Source: Eubacteriaceae bacterium (lineage in GTDB: Bacteria; Bacillota; Clostridia; Peptostreptococcales; Anaerovoracaceae). Taken from it: a stretch of DNA of 64,000 nt. Where the stretch lies: contig CABIWW010000014.1 in the NCBI GenBank assembly GCA_902362435.1, positions 1 through 64,000 on the forward strand, given 5' to 3'. Shown in pieces: positions 56,240 through 64,000 of this stretch; the first letter of the stretch is position 1; every line of letters begins with the position of its first letter. The notes beneath the pieces are model-generated. The model made no database searches, had not been told where the DNA came from, and saw only the letters and a list, made by a program, of their open reading frames with translations. The position numbers and the translations under genes are program-made.

Positions 56240-56292
56240 AAAAATAAAAACGTCCGGATAAGACCGCACCTGCCTGCGATTTTACTCCGGAC
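56240..56292. terminator. Terminator between the PHP gene and mgsA
   Basis: GTCCGGA (56252-56258) pairs with TCCGGAC (56286-56292). A long T run follows on the minus strand. Confidence 0.75.
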
Positions 56293-56295
56293 ATT

Positions 56296-56775
56296 TTATC
56301 TTTCTGAAACAAGTATTCTCTCAGTCTCGCTTTCGACATCGACTGTCGGCGTGAATTCCTGGACATCATGCTCATATTCAGCATCTATATATTCTGACGT
56401 CATGATGAAATCTGCCGTAGCTCTGTTAGTTGCGACCGGTATGTCATAAACGACCGCGATCCTCAGCAGTGCTCTCACGTCAGGATCATGCGGCAGCGCC
56501 TCAAGCGGATCCCAGAAAAATATCAGCATGTCGATCTCACCCTCTGCCACTCTCGCACCGATCTGCTGGTCACCTCCGAGCGGACCGCTCTTGTACGCCT
56601 TTATATCCAGACCTGTAGCATTCGCGATAAGCGTCGCTGTCGTTCCTGTACCGCACAATGTATGCTCCCTGAGCTTTTCCATGTTCTGTATGCACCATGT
56701 CACAAGACTCTCCTTCTGATGATCATGCGCCACAAGTGCGATGTTCTTTTTCTTTTTCATAGTTTCTTTCGTCAT
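56296..56775 (-). CDS. mgsA: Methylglyoxal synthase
   Basis: Converts dihydroxyacetone phosphate to methylglyoxal and phosphate, a glycolytic bypass when phosphate is short. Family motifs are [13 protein letters not shown] at the start, GTGTTATLI near residue 42, [12 protein letters not shown] near 63 and the catalytic-Asp region [15 protein letters not shown] near 88. The ATG at 56775 follows GGAGG, giving 159 residues. The C-terminal 25 residues are rich in acidic groups. Confidence 0.96.
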   Translation of the reverse strand: MTKETMKKKKNIALVAHDHQKESLVTWCIQNMEKLREHTLCGTGTTATLIANATGLDIKAYKSGPLGGDQQIGARVAEGEIDMLIFFWDPLEALPHDPDVRALLRIAVVYDIPVATNRATADFIMTSEYIDAEYEHDVQEFTPTVDVESETERILVSER

Positions 56776-56987
56776 ACACATTCCTCCTTTTCCTGTTACT
56801 TATCTTCTTATACTTTATACTTTTATTATACTCAGTTGCCCGTAAAACACCATGATTTTGCTGATTATCTTACACAGATTTAACATTCATGAGGCCTGCA
56901 AAAGCATCGCAATACGTATCGCCGCTCGAATACAGGCGCAGCGCGCAGCTCGACGACGTGATCACTTCAAAAGATGGGATGATTTCA

Positions 56988-57044
56988 GAAAAACAAAAGC
57001 CGCTGCACTCACCATCGCGGACCGATGAATGATATGCAGCAGCT
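56988..57044 (-). terminator. Terminator of coaB-coaC-thrC
   Basis: AGC-GCTGCA pairs with TGCAGC-GCT and is followed by a T-rich run on the minus strand. The rest of the 56776-57158 gap holds AT-rich mgsA promoter sequence (TATAAT near 56828 on the minus strand). Confidence 0.7.
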
Positions 57045-57158
57045 GATTTTCTTCTCCTGATATCCTGCAGATCTGCCGTTCTGCAGTTTTCTGTTTTAAT
57101 ATTTCAACGCTGTCGTGTGCTTGTCGCACGCCACTTTACACTGCTTTATGCCATTTCA

Positions 57159-58637
57159 CTATTTCACGCTGTTCTCAACAGCTTCAGGCATCTCTGAAAC
57201 CTTGATGACACCTCTGTGTCTGATCTCTTTCTTGTCGAGATCCTTGAGTCCTGCCGGCACTCTGACACCCGTCTTTTCTGCCAGAGCTCTGACATATTCG
57301 AATCCGTTTTCTTCGTCGCCGAGTCCGATGGAATGTGCCACACTGTCCGCGAACTTGTACGCGCTGGCTGTCGAAGCTATGAGTGCAGGCGTCCTGTCGC
57401 CCGTTTCCTTTACATAATCCTCATAAACCTTGTATGCTACAGCCGTGTGAGTATCCATCAGATATCCGTTTTCTCTATACATCCTGCCTACAGCCTCGTT
57501 CGTCTCCTCGACATTCGCACATCCGCCGTAGAAGTCCTTCATGCCGTTTCTGATAGTCTCGCTGACTTCGTACTTTTTCTTCGTATCGAGAGCTTCCATC
57601 AGTGATCTGATCTCAGCGCCGTCATTTCCTGCCAGGTGATAGAGCAGTCTTTCGAGATTGCTGGAGATCAGTATATCCATCGACGGCGAATTCGTCAGAT
57701 AGAATTCTCTGTTGATATCGTAAACGCCTGTATTGAAAAAGTCGGTCAGCACATTGTTTTCATTCGATGCGCAGATGAACCTGTTCACAGGGATGCCCAT
57801 TTTGCCTGCATAGTATGCAGCCAGGATATTTCCGAAGTTTCCTGTAGGGACCACGATGTTGATCTTGTCGCCGTCGCTGATCACCCCGCGCTCCACGAGC
57901 TTTGCATATCCGTAAACATAGTATGCCACCTGAGGTATCAGACGGCCGATGTTGATGGAGTTTGCCGATGAAAGCTTGCAGCCGTGCTCTGCCAGCTTCT
58001 TTGCAAAGTCCGCATCGTTGAATATTTTCTTGACGCCTGTCTGTGCATCGTCAAAGTTTCCTTCTATCGCAAATACGTGAGTGTTTGCTCCTTCCTGAGT
58101 GATCATCTGTCTTTCCTGCACTTCGCTCACGCCCTGATTAGGGAAGAATACGATGATCTCAGTTCCAGGAACATCTGCAAATCCCTCGAGTGCAGCCTTT
58201 CCTGTATCTCCTGACGTCGCTGTCAGTATGCAGATCTTCTTGTCTTCGTTTTCCTTTTTCATCGCAGTCGTGAGAAGGTACGGCAGTATGGAAAGCGCCA
58301 TATCCTTGAATGCTGCAGTCTTTCCGTGATAGAGTTCCAGGAAGTACGCACCGCCCGCCTCCTTTACGGGAACGATCTCCTTTTCCTCGAACTTCGTATC
58401 GTATGCACCGTCCACGCAGTGCTGCATTTCTTCATCGGTATAATCCGTGAAGAACGCCTTGATTATGTCGCGCGCCACTTCCTTGTACGGCATGCCGACA
58501 AACTCTGATATTTTTTTAGGAAGCGCCGGCACACTGTCCGGCACGTAAAGTCCCTTGTCCTCTGCTATGCCCTGTATTACAGCCTGTGCTGCCGTCTTCG
58601 TGTTGCTGCTTCCTCTTGTGCTCTGGTATTTTATCAT
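57159..58637 (-). CDS. thrC: Threonine synthase
   Basis: PLP enzyme converting O-phosphohomoserine to threonine. The PLP lysine is in YHGKTAAFKDMALSILP near residue 110, and the phosphate-binding loop is TATSGDTGKAALEGF. Length 492 corresponds to the longer class II-type enzyme with the N-terminal RGSSNTKTAAQAVIQGIAEDKGLYVP segment. The ATG directly follows the coaC stop codon, so the two are co-transcribed although the pathways differ. Confidence 0.96.
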   Translation of the reverse strand: MIKYQSTRGSSNTKTAAQAVIQGIAEDKGLYVPDSVPALPKKISEFVGMPYKEVARDIIKAFFTDYTDEEMQHCVDGAYDTKFEEKEIVPVKEAGGAYFLELYHGKTAAFKDMALSILPYLLTTAMKKENEDKKICILTATSGDTGKAALEGFADVPGTEIIVFFPNQGVSEVQERQMITQEGANTHVFAIEGNFDDAQTGVKKIFNDADFAKKLAEHGCKLSSANSINIGRLIPQVAYYVYGYAKLVERGVISDGDKINIVVPTGNFGNILAAYYAGKMGIPVNRFICASNENNVLTDFFNTGVYDINREFYLTNSPSMDILISSNLERLLYHLAGNDGAEIRSLMEALDTKKKYEVSETIRNGMKDFYGGCANVEETNEAVGRMYRENGYLMDTHTAVAYKVYEDYVKETGDRTPALIASTASAYKFADSVAHSIGLGDEENGFEYVRALAEKTGVRVPAGLKDLDKKEIRHRGVIKVSEMPEAVENSVK

Positions 58638-59177
58638 CTATCTGATACTCCCTTCGATCGTTTCTACTATATCATCTACATCCGCCAGTGCCCCTTTGCC
58701 GAGGACTCCGCATGCGAGCATTGATTCCTTCGGCTCTATGAAATGATATCCAAGCCCTTTGAGCTTGTCGATATTTCCCTGCACTATCGGATTTTCATAC
58801 ATATTCGTGTTCATCGCAGGTGCGATGTATACCGGTGTGTGATTTGCCGCGGCCATCACTACTGTCGACAGAAAATCGTCAGCTATGCCGTTCGCGATCT
58901 TGCCTATGATGTTCGCGGTAGCCGGCGCTATCAGCAGCACGTCTGCCTTTTCCGCCAGCGATATGTGCTTCACTTCCTTCGGCGTGATCTCCTCGAACAT
59001 GTCCATATACACCTTGTTTTTGCTCAGTGTCTGCAATGTGATCGGCGTGATTATCCTGCTGCCGCTTTCAGTGAGGATAACATCCACGTTATGCCCCAGC
59101 TTTTTGAATCGGCTCGTTATGTCTGCCGCCTTGTACGCGGCTATGCTGCCTGTCACTCCCAGAACTATATTCATCAA
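58638..59177 (-). CDS. coaC: Phosphopantothenoylcysteine decarboxylase (stand-alone)
   Basis: Flavoprotein that decarboxylates phosphopantothenoylcysteine in coenzyme A synthesis. The N-terminus is VLGVTGSIAAYKAAD. The catalytic His is likely in EVKHISLAEKADVLLIAPATANIIGKIA. The substrate clamp is APAMNTNMYENPIVQ, followed by ACGVLGKGAL. At 179 residues only the CoaC half is present; the CoaB half is a separate gene just upstream. In most bacteria the two are fused as CoaBC. Confidence 0.93.
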   Translation of the reverse strand: MMNIVLGVTGSIAAYKAADITSRFKKLGHNVDVILTESGSRIITPITLQTLSKNKVYMDMFEEITPKEVKHISLAEKADVLLIAPATANIIGKIANGIADDFLSTVVMAAANHTPVYIAPAMNTNMYENPIVQGNIDKLKGLGYHFIEPKESMLACGVLGKGALADVDDIVETIEGSIR

Positions 59178-59190
59178 AAATCCCTCCCTT

Positions 59191-59889
59191 TCAGCACGAC
59201 TCCATTACGCGCATGGCGATCATGCGGGCGATCTCTTCATTATTCTCCATTATATCATAAGTGCCGTCTTTATGGATAAGATATCCTCTGTGAAAATCCG
59301 GCCCGATCTCCTGAAGATCGTTCGCAAGTACAAAATCGCAGTCGTTCTTCTGCATCAGGCGCTTTCCGACGCTTATCAGCTCTTCATGCGGCACTCCGCT
59401 GAGCAGCTTGAAACCGACCAGCGCAGTTTCCGGACTTTTCTTCTTTATCATGTTTATCACCTTCGGAGATCTCTTCATGTGGATGACGAGATCGTCTATA
59501 TCCGAACTGATCTTGTTGCCGGAAAGATCGGCTTTGTTTGCCGGATCCTCGGTGCCTCTTATCCTGTCCAGCGTCGTGACTTCATTGACAAGATAATCGC
59601 TGACTGCCATCGCATGTATAACTGCATCTATTTTCTCGTTTTCAAGCAGCTGAGTGAGCTTTTCCTGAAGATCCATCACGCCTTCTACAGCTATCGGCTC
59701 GACTTTCTCATGCTCTACGAACGCTGCCCGCAGACCGTGCAGATAATATATCTTCTCCAGCCTGTCTCCGTACATTTCTGTAAATGCTTTCCCTATGGCA
59801 TATCCCAGTCTTCCCGTCGATGAATTAGTGATAGTTCTGACATCATCTATACGTTCACTGGTACCGCCTGCTGTGATAATTATTTTCAT
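59191..59889 (-). CDS. coaB: Phosphopantothenate--cysteine ligase (stand-alone)
   Basis: Joins 4'-phosphopantothenate and cysteine using a nucleotide triphosphate. The N-terminus IIITAGGTSERIDDVRTITNSSTGRLG is the CoaB signature. Further motifs are AMAVSDY and the later DLVIHMKRSPKVI and LVGFKL. I chose the ATG at 59889 after AAGGAAG, giving 232 residues. It is upstream of coaC by 13 bp, an order and split like those of streptococci. Confidence 0.92.
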   Translation of the reverse strand: MKIIITAGGTSERIDDVRTITNSSTGRLGYAIGKAFTEMYGDRLEKIYYLHGLRAAFVEHEKVEPIAVEGVMDLQEKLTQLLENEKIDAVIHAMAVSDYLVNEVTTLDRIRGTEDPANKADLSGNKISSDIDDLVIHMKRSPKVINMIKKKSPETALVGFKLLSGVPHEELISVGKRLMQKNDCDFVLANDLQEIGPDFHRGYLIHKDGTYDIMENNEEIARMIAMRVMESC

Positions 59890-60014
59890 TTTCTTCCTTC
59901 TGATCATGTTTTGAATCGTCGTTTCACACCTGCTCCCCGGCAGGCCTCATGGGTTGAATTATAGCCTTTTGCGCCCTCTGTGTCAAGGTCGCCGCAGACA
60001 GCAATACGGTACTG

Positions 60015-61472
60015 CTATTTCAGCTTCCTGAAAGGCTCCAGATCAGGCTCTTCTCCCACCTTTCTTCGTGCGAGAGCATCGAGCACATCACCGTATACTT
60101 TCTTTGTTATCGGATATCTGATCACACATATCACTGACAGTGCCATGAAAACAGCGGGTATTATCGTCAGTGACAGACCTGTCCAGTGCATAGCGGTCAC
60201 GGTCTGTACCTCGGCATCTCCGCTGAATCCGGCCAGGCTCAGTATTATACCCATCAGCTGCAGGCCTATACCTTCAGACAGCGCCTCTGAAAGAGCCTGC
60301 AGCGATATGACCATGCCTGCTCTTTCCTTCCTGTTCATCAGTTCGTCTGCCTCGCACACATCGTATATCATCGCAGGCAGAAGCTGCCAGTACGCACTGT
60401 TTCCTACGCAATATATCAGAGAAAGCACGACCACTCCCGCAAATGATCTTATGCCCAGAAAGCCGAAGATCACCATTCCTACAGCGCTTATCATCATCGA
60501 CGCTATATATGTGGTCCGCTTGTCTATCCACCTGGTCGCGCCTGATATCAGCGGTATGAAAGCTACCGCTATGAAGGTGAAGATCATCATGATGACAGTG
60601 ATCTCCGCTCCCGACATCTCCATATTATATGTAAAGAAATACATCCTGTCCGAGCAGAATATCGCATAGCCTATCAGGAAAAACACGCTCGCTCCCATTA
60701 TATCCCGCACAGTTCTCATCTTCATGAGCTGCGCATAATTGCGAAACATCTCCGCGATCTCCTTTAATGCGTTCCTGTGCTGTTTCTTCTCATGCAGGCT
60801 TTCGCCGTCTGTCTCTGCCTCATTGCCTGCTCTGCCGCGTCCACGAGCGTATCTGTCTTTCGTTCCCAGCGCGGCTGTAAGCACCGCTCCGCCGGAGACC
60901 ACGCCGCAGAATATTCCCGTTATCTGCCAGCCCGCAGCAGCGGTATATCCTGCTGCCGTGACCCACGAAACCAGTATGTTTGGCAGCACAAGTCCGATCA
61001 GCGACCCTATGCAGTAAAAGAATGAGACATATCCTCTCAGCACTGTCCGCTCGTCATAATCATCTGTAAGCTCAGCGCCCCATGCCAGATACGGCACGAA
61101 GAACATCGAAAATGCAGTCCAGAACAGAATGATCATCACCGTATAGTACAGCACCTTGAAGGTCTCACTTGTATCTATATTTAAAAAGAACAGCGATGTG
61201 AACAGCATCAGCGGTATCGATGCAGCCAGCAGGAACGGCTTGCGCTTTCCTGCTCTCGACTGTAGATTATCCGAAACATACCCGTTGACGACACCGCACA
61301 GAGTATTCCATACCGATCCGACTGCGGTTATCGTTCCCGCAGCTGCCGGATGCACCCCTGCTATCGTCGTCAGAAAAAACAGTGCGAACGACCCCATGAT
61401 ATTATAGAGCGCCGAGTCTCCTATCCCTGCAACACTGTAAAGTGCTTTTGCCTTGAATTTCAGTTTTCCCAT
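60015..61472 (-). CDS. GPH/MFS-type sugar:cation symporter
   Basis: Membrane transporter of the glycoside-pentoside-hexuronide symporter group, with about 12 hydrophobic segments. The early segment YSVAGIGDSALYNIMGSFALFFLT and the loop SDNLQSRAGKRKPFLLAASIPLML match the family. A long charged cytoplasmic loop (about 195-240) divides the halves. AAAGGTGA precedes the ATG. No sugar-metabolism gene lies next to it, so the substrate is open. Length 485. Confidence 0.82.
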   Translation of the reverse strand: MGKLKFKAKALYSVAGIGDSALYNIMGSFALFFLTTIAGVHPAAAGTITAVGSVWNTLCGVVNGYVSDNLQSRAGKRKPFLLAASIPLMLFTSLFFLNIDTSETFKVLYYTVMIILFWTAFSMFFVPYLAWGAELTDDYDERTVLRGYVSFFYCIGSLIGLVLPNILVSWVTAAGYTAAAGWQITGIFCGVVSGGAVLTAALGTKDRYARGRGRAGNEAETDGESLHEKKQHRNALKEIAEMFRNYAQLMKMRTVRDIMGASVFFLIGYAIFCSDRMYFFTYNMEMSGAEITVIMMIFTFIAVAFIPLISGATRWIDKRTTYIASMMISAVGMVIFGFLGIRSFAGVVVLSLIYCVGNSAYWQLLPAMIYDVCEADELMNRKERAGMVISLQALSEALSEGIGLQLMGIILSLAGFSGDAEVQTVTAMHWTGLSLTIIPAVFMALSVICVIRYPITKKVYGDVLDALARRKVGEEPDLEPFRKLK

Positions 61473-61590
61473 ACTATTTAAATCACCTTTTCTAATAAAT
61501 TCCTGTTATATTATAGCACCAAGCCTCCTTTCAATGTTAGAAAAATCCCGTCATACCATCTCTGCCCGGTAACAAAAAATCTTGTTAGAC

Positions 61591-61661
61591 AGAAAAACAG
61601 GAGGCACCCGACGGATCGATGTCATCCCTGCCTGATGGCATCGCCGCCAACTGTCCTCCTG
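61591..61661 (-). terminator. Terminator of the MMPL/LxxG operon
   Basis: CAGGAGGA pairs with TGCCTCCTG over a loop with a further CGATG/CATCG stem, followed by TTTTTCTG on the minus strand. Confidence 0.8.
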
Positions 61662-61710
61662 CTTTCCGGATATGTCTAATGGAACGTTGTTTTGCTGTAT
61701 ATTACTTCAC

Positions 61711-63606
61711 TCAGTCTGCGACTTTTGTTCTGTAGATGAATTTGACCGATCCGTCCATGCCGTCGGGCACCTGAGTGAACGTGTTGTACTGTTTTCCTGC
61801 TTTTATCACTGCATCAGCGCTGTTTACAGTTCCCTTGAGTTCGCTGTTGTAAAGGCTTACGATCTTTGCGATGCCCTGCTGATAGAACTTCTGCATTCCC
61901 TCATTGAGCGTCTTCGATCCTGCATCGAGCTGATTTATACCGCTTATCAGAAGCCCTGAGTTATCGCTTAGCTGTGACATTCCTGCTGCCAGCTCCTCTG
62001 CTCCGGCTGCGAGCTTTGTCTGTCCTGCTGCAAGCTTCTTTGCTCCGGCTGCTATCTCGTTCGCAATTGAAGTGAGAGATTTAGTTTCTGCCGTAGCATC
62101 GTCGAGACCTTTCTGTAAGCCTGCGACTCCTGCCTGAACTGCTGCTGTACCCTTGACGAGTCCCGGGTTTTCCTCCGTGCCGTCACCGACAGTTATCTCT
62201 GTGTATATCGCATTCAACCCGCTGTCGAGACCTGCAGTGCCTGCGATGAGAGTCTCCGGGACCGCTATCATATTCTGGTATTCTATCGACTTATCTATCG
62301 CACCTGTTATAGAATCATACTCCTCGTCCGTGATCTCGCCTGCTGTCTTCAGCCCTTCAAGTGCATCCTTTGCAGCATTGAGATACTGCAGGCTGGCACC
62401 TTTTGCCTTTACTATCCCATCCTGAAGATCTGCGACGCCATTCTTTATACTGTCAGAAACTGCCAGCACTCCCGGATTTTCTTCCGTGCCGTCTCCTGTA
62501 TCGAACGCTGTCTTGAGATCTGCTGCACCTGTCGTCAGCTTGCTGCTTCCTTCTGACAGCTGAGCAACTCCCGTTTTCATTTTCTCGAGATTAGTGCTCA
62601 GCGCTTCCGAAAATTCTGCCGTTCCCTGTTCGAGTCCCAGGCTGCCGCTCAGTGCATCTGCGAAATTGAGACTGAGGTCTGATGCTCCTTTGTTCAGCTT
62701 GCTCACTCCCGTGGAAAGAGCTGCCGAGCTTGTGCTGAGCTTGTGTATGCCTGCATACAGAGTGTTCGTGCCGCTCATAAGTTCCTTTGCCGCACTGTCC
62801 AGCTCCTTGATCTGTCCGTCGGGATCCATCGAGGAAAGCTTGTCAGTGTCGATATCCTGGAAGAAATCATTAGTGACTACAGTCATCAGATCTTCCGGAG
62901 TGAATTCATCAGCATCACCTGTGATTTCAACTGTGCTTCCGAATCCGAGCTCAGACTCCGAAAGACCTAGACTTTCTGCAACTCCCGGAGCAGCCATTCC
63001 GACTATGAATGACTTTTCTCCGTCATCGATCACTTTGCCGCTGCTTACCGTGATATTCTCAAAGCAGTCGTTTTCTATGATCATACCTGTAAGCACGACG
63101 AACGGAACCTTTACATCACTGCCGTTCACATTGACAGTCTCATTGTTCTCGTAGCTGATAACGATCCTGACCTTTCCGCTTTTGCCTTCAAGATCCTTTC
63201 CTGCCACTTCCTTGTCGTCGAGATAATATTTTACACTCATGGAGACCGGAGCTTCCTTGTCCGTTTTCCCCTGGTAGTAAATGTCCTTGCCTTTTGCAGC
63301 CCATGTGATCGTGTCGTTGTCACCCTGAGTGAACTTCTCTTTGCCCTTCGTGTTTTCTATATCCGTAAGAGAAGTCGTATCGCTGATCGTATCTGTCGAA
63401 GCCTTGTTTTTCAGATGATCGCTCACGATGATGTCCGAAGTGCTTCCATCGGACTCGGTCACAACATAGACTGTTTCGTCTTTTACATTCCTGCCGCTGC
63501 TTTCTGCCGCGAATACCGGCGCTGCAGTCATCACGAATGTCACTGCAGCTGCGGCAACGCAGGATAATACTTTAGTCTTTTTTGATTTATTTATAAAGGT
63601 ATTCAT
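61711..63606 (-). CDS. Secreted LxxG-heptad repeat protein associated with an MMPL transporter
   Basis: Exported protein of 631 residues. A signal peptide (VLSCVAAAAVTFVMTAAPVFAAES) is followed by a beta-rich region of about 240 residues. A long stretch (about 265-575) has repeated helical heptads with Leu and Gly, such as TGVSKLNKGASDL, AGLDSGLNAI, AAVQAGVAGLQKGLDDA and AGQTKLAAGAEELAAGMSQL. This is the YhgE/Pip-like heptad type. Two copies of the motif VGDGTEENPG or TGDGTEENPG appear near 365 and 475. No C-terminal membrane helix is seen. AGGAGG precedes the ATG. It follows the MMPL gene by 14 bp. Confidence 0.8.
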   Translation of the reverse strand: MNTFINKSKKTKVLSCVAAAAVTFVMTAAPVFAAESSGRNVKDETVYVVTESDGSTSDIIVSDHLKNKASTDTISDTTSLTDIENTKGKEKFTQGDNDTITWAAKGKDIYYQGKTDKEAPVSMSVKYYLDDKEVAGKDLEGKSGKVRIVISYENNETVNVNGSDVKVPFVVLTGMIIENDCFENITVSSGKVIDDGEKSFIVGMAAPGVAESLGLSESELGFGSTVEITGDADEFTPEDLMTVVTNDFFQDIDTDKLSSMDPDGQIKELDSAAKELMSGTNTLYAGIHKLSTSSAALSTGVSKLNKGASDLSLNFADALSGSLGLEQGTAEFSEALSTNLEKMKTGVAQLSEGSSKLTTGAADLKTAFDTGDGTEENPGVLAVSDSIKNGVADLQDGIVKAKGASLQYLNAAKDALEGLKTAGEITDEEYDSITGAIDKSIEYQNMIAVPETLIAGTAGLDSGLNAIYTEITVGDGTEENPGLVKGTAAVQAGVAGLQKGLDDATAETKSLTSIANEIAAGAKKLAAGQTKLAAGAEELAAGMSQLSDNSGLLISGINQLDAGSKTLNEGMQKFYQQGIAKIVSLYNSELKGTVNSADAVIKAGKQYNTFTQVPDGMDGSVKFIYRTKVAD

Positions 63607-63620
63607 TCTGGTCCCTCCTG

Positions 63621-64000
63621 TTATTCAACTGATCCTGTCATTTCAGGCTCTGCTCCGCCCTTGTTGATGAAACCCTTGCTGGTCTTGCATATGATCTTGT
63701 CAAACAGCATGAACATCGACGGCAGTATGAACATTACCACCAGCATACTTACGATCGCGCCGCGCGCCATCAGGTCGCAGAGTGAACTGATGATATCTAT
63801 ATCCGAATACATTCCGACTCCGAATGTCGCTGCGAAAAATCCGAGTGCGCTGACCATTATCGACGGCATCGATGTCGAGTGCGCTATCTTTACAGCTTCA
63901 TGCTTGCTCTTGCCTTCGTAGCGCTCGCGTTTGTACCGCGTGGTCATCAGTATCGCGTAGTCCACCGTCGCGCCGAGCTGTATCGTGCTGATACATATCG
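63621..64000 (-). CDS. MMPL/RND-family transporter, C-terminal part (cut by window edge)
   Basis: The frame is open to the last base of the window, so the start lies outside. The visible 125 residues begin ISTIQLGATVDYAILMTTRYKRERYEG, the conserved segment after the GxxxD helix of MMPL proteins. Two more hydrophobic helices (SIMVSALGFFAATFGVGMYS and AIVSMLVVMFILPSMFMLFD) and a short polar tail follow. Expected role: export of lipid or another hydrophobic substrate, energised by protons. The LxxG-heptad protein is encoded next. Confidence 0.85.
   Translation of the reverse strand, partial: ICISTIQLGATVDYAILMTTRYKRERYEGKSKHEAVKIAHSTSMPSIMVSALGFFAATFGVGMYSDIDIISSLCDLMARGAIVSMLVVMFILPSMFMLFDKIICKTSKGFINKGGAEPEMTGSVE

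Overview
The window looks like chromosomal DNA from an anaerobic, Gram-positive member of the Clostridia with moderate GC content. The evidence is strong AGGAGG-type ribosome binding sites, the cdaA-cdaR-glmM-glmS operon, CIRCE-controlled groES-groEL, Rex, long-form HPF, RibU behind an FMN riboswitch, ABC-F and YhaM proteins, and a class I lysyl-tRNA synthetase. An affiliation near Eubacteriales family XIII (Anaerovoracaceae) is a guess. Most of the window is dense housekeeping sequence. I see no insertion sequence, prophage, CRISPR array, rRNA or tRNA.

Layout. 0.2-3.2 kb: gltX (+) convergent with ahcY (-). 3.3-8.4 kb: cell-wall precursor and c-di-AMP operon cdaA-cdaR-glmM-glmS (-). 8.6-13.6 kb: hpf, then the yhaM-recD2-comF nucleic-acid operon (-). 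13.6-14.35 kb: a gene-free stretch holding an array of fixed-spacing dyads and a structured 3' region of asnS. 14.35-18.4 kb: asnS, a class I lysK fused to a tRNA-binding domain, and greA (-). 18.5-24.7 kb: a HAD phosphatase (+), then a four-gene redox/ligase/racemase operon and a DUF1292 gene (-). 24.8-32 kb: nhaC behind a long leader with its own terminator, then a sigma-54 module made of a PAS-AAA-Fis activator, four palindromic activator sites, a textbook -24/-12 promoter, an amidohydrolase and an APC permease.

32-44 kb: uvrC, dacA, serC and a DapB-like dehydrogenase (-), serA (+), the mntP-rdgB-yihY operon (-), a hydroxyacid dehydrogenase and an Fe-S protein (+). 44-50.7 kb: groEL-groES with CIRCE, an ogg-type glycosylase, ferredoxin, acpP-rex and an ABC-F ATPase. 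50.7-53.6 kb: the t6A operon tsaE-tsaB-rimI-(59-aa cysteine-rich ORF)-tsaD. 53.8-56.8 kb: ribU with FMN riboswitch, a second gene-free stretch with another fixed-spacing dyad array, a PHP phosphoesterase and mgsA. 57-64 kb: coaB-coaC-thrC, a GPH/MFS transporter, and an MMPL transporter (cut by the window edge) with a secreted LxxG-heptad protein.

The least explained features are two non-coding dyad arrays. At 54874-55127, ACCAA-N24-TTGGT occurs four times (the last copy with one substitution) every 73-74 bp. At 13680-13964, TTTCAGC-N29-GCTGAAA occurs three times at 126 and 116 bp steps. In each array the arms and their spacing are constant, the sequence between them varies, and the steps are near whole DNA helical turns. 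I do not recognise them. Also worth attention are the sigma-54 circuit, the nhaC leader, the unannotated 59-aa ORF coupled to tsaD, and the LysK fusion.
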